Origin: Struthio camelus
Lineage: Eukaryota; Chordata; Aves; Struthioniformes; Struthionidae
DNA length: 64,000 nt
NCBI RefSeq assembly: GCF_040807025.1
Contig: NC_090944.1
Location: 119,428,738-119,492,737, forward strand
Direction: 5' to 3'
Both the position numbers and the translations under genes were made by a program. Shown piece by piece: positions 29,541 through 38,735 of the stretch (position 1 is its first letter; the number at the start of each line of letters is the position of its first letter). The notes below the pieces were generated by a model that saw only the letters and a list, made by a program, of their open reading frames with translations, made no database searches and was not told where the DNA came from.

Positions 29541-32131
29541 CTGATTTGAAAAATAATAATGAAAAAGGATAATCAGTGCCAGCCCATACATATGCATATC
29601 ACTTAAAATACCACTTTCATTTTCACAGCTTTAAGACCTACACTTGGAAGAAATAGCTCTATAGATGATGCTCATACCCGGGCATTAAGATGTTCCTGCC
29701 AATTCTGAACGTGCAGCAAAGCAGCCAACTTTTGAACAGGAATGAGAATATACATGTATGTAATACATACGTGAGTCATTTAAAATTGCATTTCTGTTGT
29801 CATAGCTTTTTTCAATATCTATTCTCTCAGAAAAGAATAGATATTCCTACCCAGGCCTTACACAACAGGTGCTGGTAATAACATAAGCAGCAAGACAAGT
29901 TCTTTCTAATCGTTTTTCCATGTAGAAATTTTTTTCCTTCAGAAGAGGAGGCAAAAGACGTGCTCTCTTGATTTTAGGATTTTTTTAAACATATAATTAC
30001 AGTCACAAGGGACTCTAATAATTCCACACCATCCCAAACTCCCTGGTACCTATTCTATTCCTTTCTCTAGCTACCATTACTATAAACAGCTTCTGTCTCT
30101 CCTATTCATTTGCCTCTTCAGCAATCACAGTGTCTAAGCTCATTAAACTCCCGTTTCATTCTAAATCCTTTCCACCTGGCTTTCACCCCTTAAATTCGAC
30201 CCTTAGCTCACGCATCACTACAAAAAAAACAGCAGCAAAGGTCATAATCTAATTATTCTGTTTTTCTAATATGCACTTTGCAATGCAACAGTAAGTTATG
30301 CTGGCCTTCTCAGTTATTCACTTCTTGCAGTTAAATCAGGAGCTTCCAAGTACATCGATCTCTTTAAATTTTTTCTTATTTTCTGTCATTCATGTGCATA
30401 TGAAATATATGCCTAGTTTTAACAATATGTGCCTCAAAACTTAAACAGTAGGGAGCAGAAAGCCTGTTTTTCAGAAACCCATTGAAGTTTCGTTCCATGT
30501 AGGACAAAAAAAAATTCACCACTATTAGCCAATACATAGTACTCCACCTTTTCACATACATCCAAATTAAACATATTAAAGGTATTTCCTCTGTTTTGCT
30601 TTTTCTTGTATGTTTAGTAATGAGGTACAAGACTATTATGCAGTCCATGTTCTTACGCTGAATTACAGAATGTCATCAGAATGATGGCTCTAATAATAAG
30701 ATTTCATGGAGCTTTCAGTATAATTGTGTAAGAAATAGCCACCAACTGTTTTATGGTGTGTGCAGTAATACCCAGAATAGTACACAAATACTAGATGCGT
30801 ACACTGCAGTATCAGCTTCTTTAGATACTTTTTTTAAAATGCCGACAGCCAAACTTCAGATCAATATGACATTTCAAAAGAAATCCCATATAAAATTTTG
30901 GGTAGTCTAGCATGTGAAACGGTGCTACTACCAAAGAAGAGTATTTTTCAAGCTGATCATGAGCAACTTCTCCCCTCCTAAGCTGACCAAAAGAACGGGA
31001 ACGCGGCTGATAAACAAGCCCTATTGAGGAAAACGTTAGGACTGGCAACTTTTAGATCTAATATTGAGCAGGGGCCGCTATTTTCAGAGAGAGAACTATT
31101 GCTAGCTGGTTTTGGCATGAGGCCTCTTGTTTCTGGGGCTGCTGTGCGTTGCAAAGCTCCCTGCTGGATGTTCAGAACTGGTGGGGAAGGCTGATCGGGA
31201 TATGAGCTGCAAAGACTGAATTGTTGTATTACGTGGTTACATGGAAACATGATAAGCTTCCTCAAATGCCAGTGCTGCATTTTAATTGTCATTTTAAAAA
31301 AAATGAACTGGAAAACTTGGTTTCAGAAGCTACATCAAGACCTTCAGAATCAACTTTTCCAAAGACCAACACGTTATAACGCTCCCGTGAGCCAGACACG
31401 CTCGTTAGATTCCACACGAACATAAACCAACGTTCAGGCGAACAAACTTTCCAAAGCAGATATCAATTCTCTTCTAAACCCACAGGCAATACTTAACTAG
31501 CACAGAACTGAAAACGGCAGCTGCACAGGTTTGTACTCCACAGACCAGCTGCGGTATTTTTAGCCCTGGAAACGCTACAGGGGACGGCGGGGCGGTGACC
31601 TGCGCCTTGCCTTACCATTCGGAAACAAACACCTGGGGAAGAAACCAAAGAGAGAGACGTCACGGTAACCGGAAAGAACGAAAACCCTTCCGAAGGGCTT
31701 CCCTTAAGGCCGCCTGCGGGCAGGTCAGCTGCTGCGGTCCTTCCCCCGTGGCAACTTCAGGGAAAGGTCACCACACCTGAACGCCCCAGGAGCCAGCTGC
31801 CATCCGACCGCGCGTCTCCCCTGCGGCAAGCTGACGGTGCCCAGCAACGCAGCGACCGCCTGCCACCGTTTCGGACGGGGAGGCTGCGCTAGCAGAACTT
31901 CCCCAGGCCGAGTTTTTTCTCATTTTGGTGTTCTGCCCCCAAACCCCAGGGGTTAGACACCCCCGCCCCAACTCCCTCCCCGCGACCCCCCCCCCCCCGG
32001 CCCGCGCATGCGCGCCGCGGCGGCGCCGCAACGGCCGGCGCGCGCGCCCGCCCGCCCTCACCTTGCACGCGACCGAACACCTCGTAGTCCACCGACTTGA
32101 GGGCGCCGGAGGCCTTCGCCAGGCCAGACAT
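29431..32131 (-). CDS. ACYP2: ACYP2, acylphosphatase 2 (muscle type), 5' three coding exons, partial
   Basis: Acylphosphatase hydrolyses the carboxyl-phosphate bond of acyl phosphates in the cytosol. Join complement(32062..32131, 31616..31632, 29431..29540): 197 nt, 65 codons plus two bases, with GT/AG at every junction and frame kept throughout. The product begins [20 protein letters not shown] and runs through the phosphate-binding loop GRVQGVCFR into [19 protein letters not shown] and ends at PEDKVNA plus a split Met. The catalytic Arg (residue 28 here, Arg23 in the mature human numbering) and Asn (46 here, Asn41 in human) are both present. The family is about 99-103 residues, so the last third is missing and should lie in a further exon left of the window. 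The start has A at -3, and the N-terminus resembles the known chicken muscle protein. PSME4 lies head-to-head about 17.5 kb away. Paralogue ACYP1 is less likely because [20 protein letters not shown] is the muscle-type sequence. Confidence 0.96.
29541..31615 (-). other. ACYP2: ACYP2 intron 2
   Basis: A phase-0 intron of 2,075 bp, GTAAGG to CAG. It contains a C/T-rich stretch at about 30010-30270 that looks like an old LINE fragment. No coding segment was recognised in it. Confidence 0.9.
30010..30270 (+). repeat. Old L2/L3-type LINE reverse-transcriptase remnant
   Basis: C/T-rich stretch inside ACYP2 intron 2. CCTTTCCACCTGGCTTTCAC and the CAAAGGTCATAATCTAATT that follows resemble the 'QSGFRP..STETAL..V.NDL' part of L2/L3-like reverse transcriptase. 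It is decayed and low-scoring by eye. Confidence 0.35.
31616..31632 (-). CDS. ACYP2: ACYP2 17-nt microexon (exon 2) with the catalytic arginine
   Basis: On the minus strand the sequence reads CCCCAG|GTGTTTGTTTCCGAATG|GTAAGG. The 17 bases complete the Gly codon left by exon 1 and then encode V-C-F-R-M, which supplies exactly the residues missing between GRVQ and YTEEE. The arginine is the substrate-phosphate-binding catalytic residue. The exon enters in phase 1 and leaves in phase 0, so skipping it would both shift the frame and remove the active-site Arg. It is too short for ordinary gene finders and was found by looking for the missing residues. Confidence 0.93.
31633..32061 (-). other. ACYP2: ACYP2 intron 1, short, inside the CpG island
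   Basis: A phase-1 intron of 429 bp, GTGAGG to CCCCAG. Its 5' part is very GC-rich and carries a C13 run (31986-31998 on the plus strand) and the GCGCATGCGC palindrome. Confidence 0.9.
32004..32013. promoter_or_regulatory. Candidate NRF1 site (GCGCATGCGC palindrome)
   Basis: A perfect 10-bp palindrome matching the core of the NRF1 consensus TGCGCATGCGCA. It lies about 50 bp inside intron 1 of ACYP2, within the CpG island. NRF1 sites near CpG-island start sites are common; binding here is inferred. Confidence 0.45.
32062..32131 (-). CDS. ACYP2: ACYP2 coding exon 1
   Basis: Seventy coding bases: 23 codons from the ATG (complement of 32129-32131) plus the first base of a Gly codon. It ends CAAG|GTGAGG, so intron 1 is phase 1. 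It encodes the first beta strand (SVDYEVFG) and the start of the phosphate-binding loop (GRVQ). The ATG context is CACCATGT, with A at -3. The frame stays open for 80 further codons upstream, up to an ATG at 32371, because the region is GC-rich; the downstream ATG is preferred on family length. Confidence 0.95.
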
Positions 32132-32267
32132 GGTGCCGCCGCGCTGCTCTGCGGACCGCGGACGGCAGCGCGCGAGGCTCAAGCTTTCCGCGAAGGCGGC
32201 CGCTCGCCTGCGCCGCGGCCAAAAGGCGCTGCCGGGGTGGGGCCCGAGACCGACCCGCACCCGGGCC

Positions 32268-32288
32268 GGGGTGGGGGGGGGGGGTGGG
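32268..32288 (+). other. G-quadruplex-prone run upstream of ACYP2
   Basis: GGGG-T-G12-T-GGG on the plus strand, about 137-157 bp upstream of the ACYP2 ATG. It is followed within 10 bp by a C-rich stretch (CCCCCTCCCCACCC), so either a G-quadruplex or a hairpin could form. The length of the G12 run may vary between individuals or suffer sequencing error. Confidence 0.6.
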
Positions 32289-33053
32289 AAGGAGATTCCC
32301 CCTCCCCACCCAAGCACCCTCTGCGGAAGGCGCAGGGCTGCGAGGAGGGTCGCGGCCCTTCCCCGGCTCACCCAGAACTAAACAAAAAACGCCGCAGGCT
32401 GGGGTGGCGGCGCTGACTGACCCCGCGCAGGGGGTCGTTGCCTGCGTTGTATGTAAGGGGGATCTGGAAGCGGGATGGCGAGGGAACAGAGGCCTGGAGG
32501 AGACCCGTGCCTCCTTCAGGCCCCGTGAAGTAGGCTCATACGCACAGCTGAATTTCCCAACTAGAGCTGCTCACGCAGGTGATTGACAATAGCTTTTTTT
32601 TTTTTCCAATAATTTGTAAGGATTAAATTTAAAAAATATATATATATTTGCAGTAAAAGTGCCTGAACTGAGGTAGTTTTAGCTGATAAGATGGAGGAGA
32701 GTCAATTATTTGCGAGCTAAGCATACCGCTAACATACAAAATGTATGTTGGCTTCATCAGGGACAGAGGCCTGCCTGGCTGAGTTGCCACCTTTGCACAT
32801 TTGTTCTTTGAGACCATCGCTCAAGCTCTCACCCCAAGCTGTAAAAGCTCATTTCTGTGGCCCCCCTCGTGCCAAAGTCTCCTGTGCTAGGGCGTACAGC
32901 AAAGCCAAGGAGGGGACGGGTTGCTCAGCTGCAGCTGGGCTTGGAGAGAAGGAAGACCCCACCTCACACAAACCAGTCACCAAACCTGCGCACTGCAGCA
33001 TCCCAGTGCTCAGGTTTTCATTAACAAACCTTTGCAGAAGTACCTGCGTGTCA

Positions 33054-33125
33054 TTTCTTTACCTGGAGATTATACATGCAGAAATACAGGCCAGAAGTTT
33101 GTTGTGCAGTAGGTAAAGTCTCCAG
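33054..33125 (+). repeat. 72-bp direct repeat, copy 1
   Basis: Identical over 72 bases to 34102-34173, with unrelated flanks on both sides. It starts TTTCTTTACCTGGAGA and ends AGGTAAAGTCTCCAG. Its ends carry inverted motifs (CTTTACCT/AGGTAAAG and CTGGAGA/TCTCCAG), so an imperfect hairpin is possible. No family was recognised. Confidence 0.95.
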
Positions 33126-34101
33126 GCTCATGCCTCATCACAGATTTTTCTCTTAGATGTTAAACTGCATGCAGACGTGGAACTATTTATTCCCTACGTT
33201 TTCTTAAGAAAAAAAAAAAGGTGGCTCTTTGGGCCAAATTCTATTGAAAAAGGTCAACAAACCTTTAGAAGATTGACACAGCTTTCTCTTGCCAAGATGT
33301 AGAGTGACAGGCTGACTTTATTGACTTACAATAAATATCAAAGTAATAGTTATTTGCCCAAAGAGCCATTAACAATTTTCTTCATGTCCTACCAGTAATG
33401 CAGCCTGACTCAAAGGAATTGTTGATATGTTTGAATCTCAAGGCTAGAGGTTAAAGTTAAAGAAGTTTAAAAAAAAATTAGAAATTAAAAACAAAAATCA
33501 AGATGTAGAAATTAGAGTGCTTAACTGAGACACAACAGGTAACTAGAGAAGCTGCAATTAGATTCAGTGCAGAACAAGTAAATATTCAAATAGAACCAGA
33601 AAATTTTCAGTATTATGGAGAATAGGAACACAATGGACAAAGTTACATCATTTGCTTGAACTATATGACATGTTAAATTGCATCCTCATCTTTTACAAGG
33701 GTCATACATTTTGCTAGTGAAGCACCATTTTGTTTTGAAAGAGGAAGGTTCTACAGCGAAGAGGAGCAGAAAGTAGTATAGCCTGAAAATGTTTTGTCAT
33801 TTGCTGCCATCTGTCAGCAATGAAGAGCAAGACAGGTCACAAAAATTCACTACAGCAGCCTGTTCACAGGATAAAGCATTGCAACTCCAGCCTTGAAACC
33901 AGAGTTTGTGCTGGCACGGATTATACCGCAAGATCTGCAGATTCCAGTACTAGTGATGGCAACCTTCCTCCTGTTGAGAGAAACTTTGACATTTCAATTA
34001 GTTCTCTTGATGTGACTCAGGTGTCCTCTTATTTCTACTGGTTCACTCTCTGGATGAGAATCCATTCCTGTCAGTCATTGTCCTTGAAAACCTTTTCAAG
34101 G

Positions 34102-34173
34102 TTTCTTTACCTGGAGATTATACATGCAGAAATACAGGCCAGAAGTTTGTTGTGCAGTAGGTAAAGTCTCCAG
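34102..34173 (+). repeat. 72-bp direct repeat, copy 2
   Basis: An exact copy of 33054-33125, starting 1,048 bp later on the same strand. The similarity begins and stops abruptly: the preceding base differs (a in copy 1, g in copy 2) and so does the following base (g versus t). Confidence 0.95.
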
Positions 34174-35739
34174 TCTCCCTCTTTTTCAAAGTCATTTTAA
34201 GGTTTTTGGATCTCCACATCTTTCCTCTCTTTCCCTAGATAAGCCTGAGTTCCTCATTACTTCATGACAAAGAATATTAGAGACATCTTGCAGAGACTGA
34301 AGAACTCCGCAAGATGATACCATGAGACCCTTTATATTTTACAGTCCAAATAGTCAGTGTGAGTGATCATATACTCTAAAGAGTATAGACTGAGTGTTCA
34401 AATATACTCTAAACGACAAGAGAACTGTAGCGTATATTATCTAGTAATATTGATGGTTATCAAAACTTCTTCCAATTAACATTAGGATGAACAGAAAATG
34501 TTATTCCATAACTTCTCTAGATCTGTCTGGAGATAAAGTACAGCAACTTTCATACTGCTGCCACTGAATTTAGTGATTATCACGCGTTGCATTCAGTTTG
34601 ATACTCAGTAGGTAAGGGCAGCCATTTTATTACTAAGACAAAGCAACAATCACAATTAATACCTATCCATGAGAAATCCCAGGCTGCAGTGAATCCGATT
34701 GATGAGCATTATATTGCTGATTTTCCCAGGCTTTTGCTATTCTCAGAGCAGGTGCTTTTAAGATTCATCTCTATTTCTACACAGGAATTTTAATTTCATT
34801 GCAAGTTTTCCTTTCTGATCGCTGTGTATCCTTGTTAATTCAAATCCATGTGAGCAAGCCTTTGTGTTGTCTAGCATAACAATTTTATGATGGATCTGGC
34901 ATGCTCAGCCTTTTTTTTTCCCTCCTCTTTCCCTCCCCACTCTTACACCTTCCCTAATACAGAAGCACTTCCATCTGCAAGCATTAATATTGTACTCACA
35001 AATTTTGTAGAGCCTCCCTTCAAACTATTGTCAGGTTATTCTCCATACTGTCATCTTTCAGACAACAGTGCTTTTCACTGTCATAATACTATGAATGGAC
35101 TGGGATTTTGAAGGGGGGGGATTTACATTGTTTGTTTATAATCAACAGCTGCCAGGTTTGTTACTGTTTTTTGAAGCAGCAGCCAAACAACAGTTGTCAG
35201 CCTACTAATAGAATGGAACAGCACTTACAAGCCTGATTTTTAGAGAGCTTGAAGAAACAAGAAATGCTCCACTTTGAAAGAGTAATTTATATTGCATTAG
35301 TTTTTATATGTTTGGGAGATCTGAGCAGGAGTATGATTCACAAATGAACTTATTCCATTCTTGGCCCTGCTTCACTGATTCCTGATTAGAGTAACCTATA
35401 AGATGAGCTAGAAAAATAACTGCACTTCCACAAAAAAAGTTTTCAGAAAGCTGTTTTTACATTAACATCTCATCTACATGAAGTGTTTGGGGAGCTTTTT
35501 GCATTGGAAAAAAAAATCTCTGTTGTGGGTAGGGCTAGTTTTGCCACTAAGTCATCCATTTCTACTTTTGAGTGCTAAGCTCAAAGATTCCTCCCAGTAT
35601 TTGCAGCAAGTGCAGCAAGGATCTCCCACTGTCTTGTTCTTAGCTATAGAATAAAAGAAAGGCTAAAACATTTTTGAGATTATCGTTACTGGAAAACATT
35701 GGTGCCTTGCAATGGTGCCATTATATCTGTATATCAGGT

Positions 35740-35755
35740 ATACAGATATCTGTAT
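35740..35755. repeat. Perfect 16-bp palindrome ATACAGATATCTGTAT
   Basis: It is flanked by two copies of CTGTATATCAGG (35727-35738 and 35764-35775) and a related CTGTATGCAGG (35750-35760), making a small cluster of direct and inverted copies at the edge of the GC-rich element. Confidence 0.85.
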
Positions 35756-35771
35756 GCAGGTAACTGTATAT

Positions 35772-36240
35772 CAGGGAGCAGCACAGGCAGGGACTGCTGC
35801 TCAAGAGGGAGAAGCAAAGAGCTGAGGGTGACCATGGCACAGACCCACAGTACCTGAGCAGGGAGCAGAGCCAGGCACTGGTAGCAGGGTCCATCCACAG
35901 CCCCAGGCTCTGCAAGGGGATGAACCAGGGCCAGGGTCCATCACGAAGGCTAGGCAGGAGCAGCAAGAGAGGGGCTTGGAGACAGAACAGGAGACAAGAC
36001 TACAACATAGGTCCAACGTGTATCCAAGAGTCAAGACTAGAGATAGATAAACCTATGACTTAACCCAGGGGAAGAGCATGTGCCTGGCCCGGAGCTTAAA
36101 TGGAGCTCTTGGGCCAAGGAGCAAGGGCGGGGGCGGGGGATAAGGATCCCAGGTGAGGCTAGTCAGGGCAATTAGGACTTACTGGTGCCCTCAGGGCCCT
36201 AACACTGAACACTGTCAATAAAGTTGTTTGTGATAAAAGA
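35772..36240. repeat. GC-rich interspersed element of unknown family (LTR-like?)
   Basis: About 450 bp of GC-rich, CAGG/CAGA-rich sequence sits abruptly in AT-rich DNA. Read on the minus strand it is rich in CTG/CCTG words and has a CTCCATTTAAGCTCC segment that could be a TATA-like box. On the plus strand it ends with TCAATAAAGTTGTTTGTG, a poly(A)-signal-like string. This looks like a long terminal repeat or other retroelement end, but orientation and family are unclear. Its left edge adjoins the palindrome at 35740-35755. Confidence 0.35.
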
Positions 36241-36879
36241 ATCTTTATACTTATATAGCTTTCATTTTAACTGACTGCATAGAATTATTCTGAAAGTTGC
36301 AGCTTTATTATTTATCCTGTTTGTCTATTTCCAGCACAGAATAGGTGGAAAACCATTAGAAACCTTTATTTCATGGAATGCCCATTTTAAGGCTCCTAGC
36401 AAGAGGTAGCACACAAAGAGCAGTGACTCCCAACCTTCCCTTCTTTGCCATACTTCTCTTCCTCTGAGTTCACTTCATCATTCTTTTTACTTTCTTTGTG
36501 GCTGTGATGTCACACTACCAAATTTACTTGACATCTTCTGCTCCAAAAATTACTGTCTTTGGCTGCCACACTAATGTCCCATCAGCCACACAACCTCCCA
36601 CCTTGCTGCCATAATTCATCCTTCAGCCTCTGTTTTTCAATTCATTTTGCTATATTTCCGTTTTCCACACCATTTCTATTTAATACGGCTCCTTCTCAGG
36701 TCTGTCCATGATTGAATTACTGCTATCTTGCTGTCTGTTTGAAGAGTTTCTCACGTAATCTACAAGCTATTGTTCCTGACTGGTCTTTGGAGTGCTCCCC
36801 TTTTTCAGCCATCGGCTCTGCGGCTGATGTCTTTAGCTATACGTTTTCTCTAGAATTCTTAATGCCTGTGCAGCTATTT

Positions 36880-37580
36880 CATCACTCTGTTTATCTGAAC
36901 CAAAGTCTAAACTGGACTCACAAACTGCCCCCAACTGTATTGATTTTGATGGGTGATTTTAGAAAGGTAAAGGCTCTGGCTGAAAGAAGCTGCTGCTCGT
37001 TTTCCCTATTCAGTGCTGTTCCCCAAGAGAGCAATGAATATCCAGGAGGAAGACTAGAAACTATGTAATTTCAGTTTGTTCTGTCTAGTTTCTGATTTTG
37101 CCTGTCTTTCTTCTGTCAAATGCAGTATTTACAGCCTACTTATTTTCCTCTTTTAAAAAGAACACCCTGCCCTTCCTATGTGTTTACTTCTTCAAGCAAA
37201 ACAATAAACTTCCTCTCTCCGTCAGTGATCTTCCTCTTTTCTCTCCCTTATTCCCTTATCACATTTTCTCCTCCCAGATTGCTGCCCTGGCAATCACTCG
37301 TGACTTCATTTCTGAATAAAATCAGTAGTACTTTCAGCTTTGCAAATTTTCCTTCAAAACCGTGCAAGATGCTTCAGGGTCTTTGTTTTGCATTCACTAC
37401 TTACATCATATCTAAATATATCAAAAAAATCTCTGAGGCATCTTTGTACCATTATGAAATAAGAAATGGCCTAACTTCCTCCCATTTTTCCCCTTTCTGC
37501 AGATCACCAACTAAATGGCTTGCTGTCTATCAGCAGTGCTCTTCTCCTGGTGGAACAGATCTTCTCTTAAGTACTAAACA
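36880..37580 (+). repeat. Possible decayed LINE remnant, pyrimidine-rich
   Basis: One frame reads LPPTVLILMGDF near 36927-36962, like the GDF motif of a LINE endonuclease, and ALAITRDFISE near 37283-37316, like a LINE linker segment. The open frame at 37120-37584 (154 residues) is serine/proline/phenylalanine-rich, as random frames in C/T-rich DNA are. Alternatively it is plain low-complexity sequence. Confidence 0.25.
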
Positions 37581-38564
37581 CTAGATACAGAAGCCTGAAG
37601 AACAAGACAGACCAACAGTGGGATTCGCAAAGAGCCTTATTCTTTGTAATATGTAAAACAATGGTTTGCAGCAGGAACTACTGAAGACAAATGTTGAAAA
37701 TATACAAAATAAACACAAAATAATTTTTAATCCTTAAGCTTTAGCACAAGACGATGTTCCTTATGTTCCTAGCACATAAGGATATAAGGAATACCATTCC
37801 CAGTAGCCATGAGTCAGCAGTAAAAATCGAGTTGAATTGAGGTAAAAGTGTACGCCGAAGTAAAGATTTAGGTTTCATATACCCATTTTAAAATCTTCAG
37901 CATCACAGTTCCTAGGATGGTAGTGTTATCTGAAAGGAAAAGCACACTTGAGAAAAAGCTTAAGCTCTGATGCTCAGTTAATGGAATTTGCTGAAATTTG
38001 CTGCACTAGGAAAAAGAAAGGCTCTTGACTGCAGCCCTCCTTCTCCTTTCTGCTGTCTTCTTCCAGGCCTGTAGAGTCTAAGCACCCTGTAGAGAAAGGT
38101 TTTCTGACAAGGAAGAGCATCTGAATGTAAATTAACAAGCTGGAAAACATAGTCCTGCTTGGCAAAAATAAAATCTCACATTGAAATACAACAAGCATAG
38201 GAGGAAGCTTTGTTTTTTTTTAACTGTGCCATGAACAAAAAATTACTTTGTACTGTAAAACTGCAAAACTTGAAATACAAGCATATGTATCTTACAAAAT
38301 CTTTGAGGATGGTCTACCGTGATAGTAATATTGCAATTATTACTGTGTTACCTAGAGAATATTTCTATTTAATAAAGTGGTTGAAAGAAGGAGGAAGGTT
38401 AAAGAGGATTTGGCTACCCCTCTGGAAAAATAAAAGTGAAGGATTGTTGGAGGCAAGGATAAAAATAATAATTGCTGAACTATTTGCTTGGTTGTTGGCT
38501 GATTAAATACATTACAGATGAATCTACAATATATCCATAACAGTCAGATGACCTGATTGCAACA

Positions 38565-38735
38565 GTTGTCTCCTGATCCATTTATAATGCAAAGGCCCAC
38601 ATCCAGCAATCTGATCTGTGTGGGAGGACCTATACACCTGTGCAGAGGCCCACTAAAGCAAGTGGAGCACTGTGCATATGAAGGGTCATGTGCACACAGA
38701 TCAGATTACGGGACTGCAGCCAAACTTTGTGTGGC
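38565..38735 (+). repeat. Possible CR1-like fragment
   Basis: GGCCCACTAAAGCAAGTGGA and the later CAGATCAGATTACGGGACTG recall the 'CCCATTGAAGTCAATGG..CAGGATCAGGCC' tail. The match is weak, and another old repeat is possible. Confidence 0.25.

Larger units (their letters stand above)
31780..32460. promoter_or_regulatory. ACYP2: CpG island, ACYP2 promoter and first exon
   Basis: Dense CpG and high GC from about 31780 to 32460, in sharp contrast with AT-rich flanks. It includes exon 1 and the sequence upstream of the ATG. No TATA box is evident, which fits a dispersed-start housekeeping promoter. The transcription start cannot be placed from sequence alone; it should lie between 32132 and about 32450. 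Boundaries are by eye. Confidence 0.8.

Noticed and set aside
33820-34164. 114-residue open frame ending in the second 72-bp repeat, with the same C-terminus as a frame at 32745-33116
   Set aside because: The shared C-terminal residues come only from the duplicated 72 bp. The rest has no similarity to known proteins.
37120-37584. 154-residue open frame in the intergenic region
   Set aside because: Composition (Ser, Pro, Phe, Leu) follows from C/T-rich DNA. There is no clear domain and no splice or promoter context. At most it is a decayed LINE piece.
38210-38506. 98-residue Lys/Ile/Leu-rich open frame
   Set aside because: No recognisable family, AT-rich random composition, no supporting signals.
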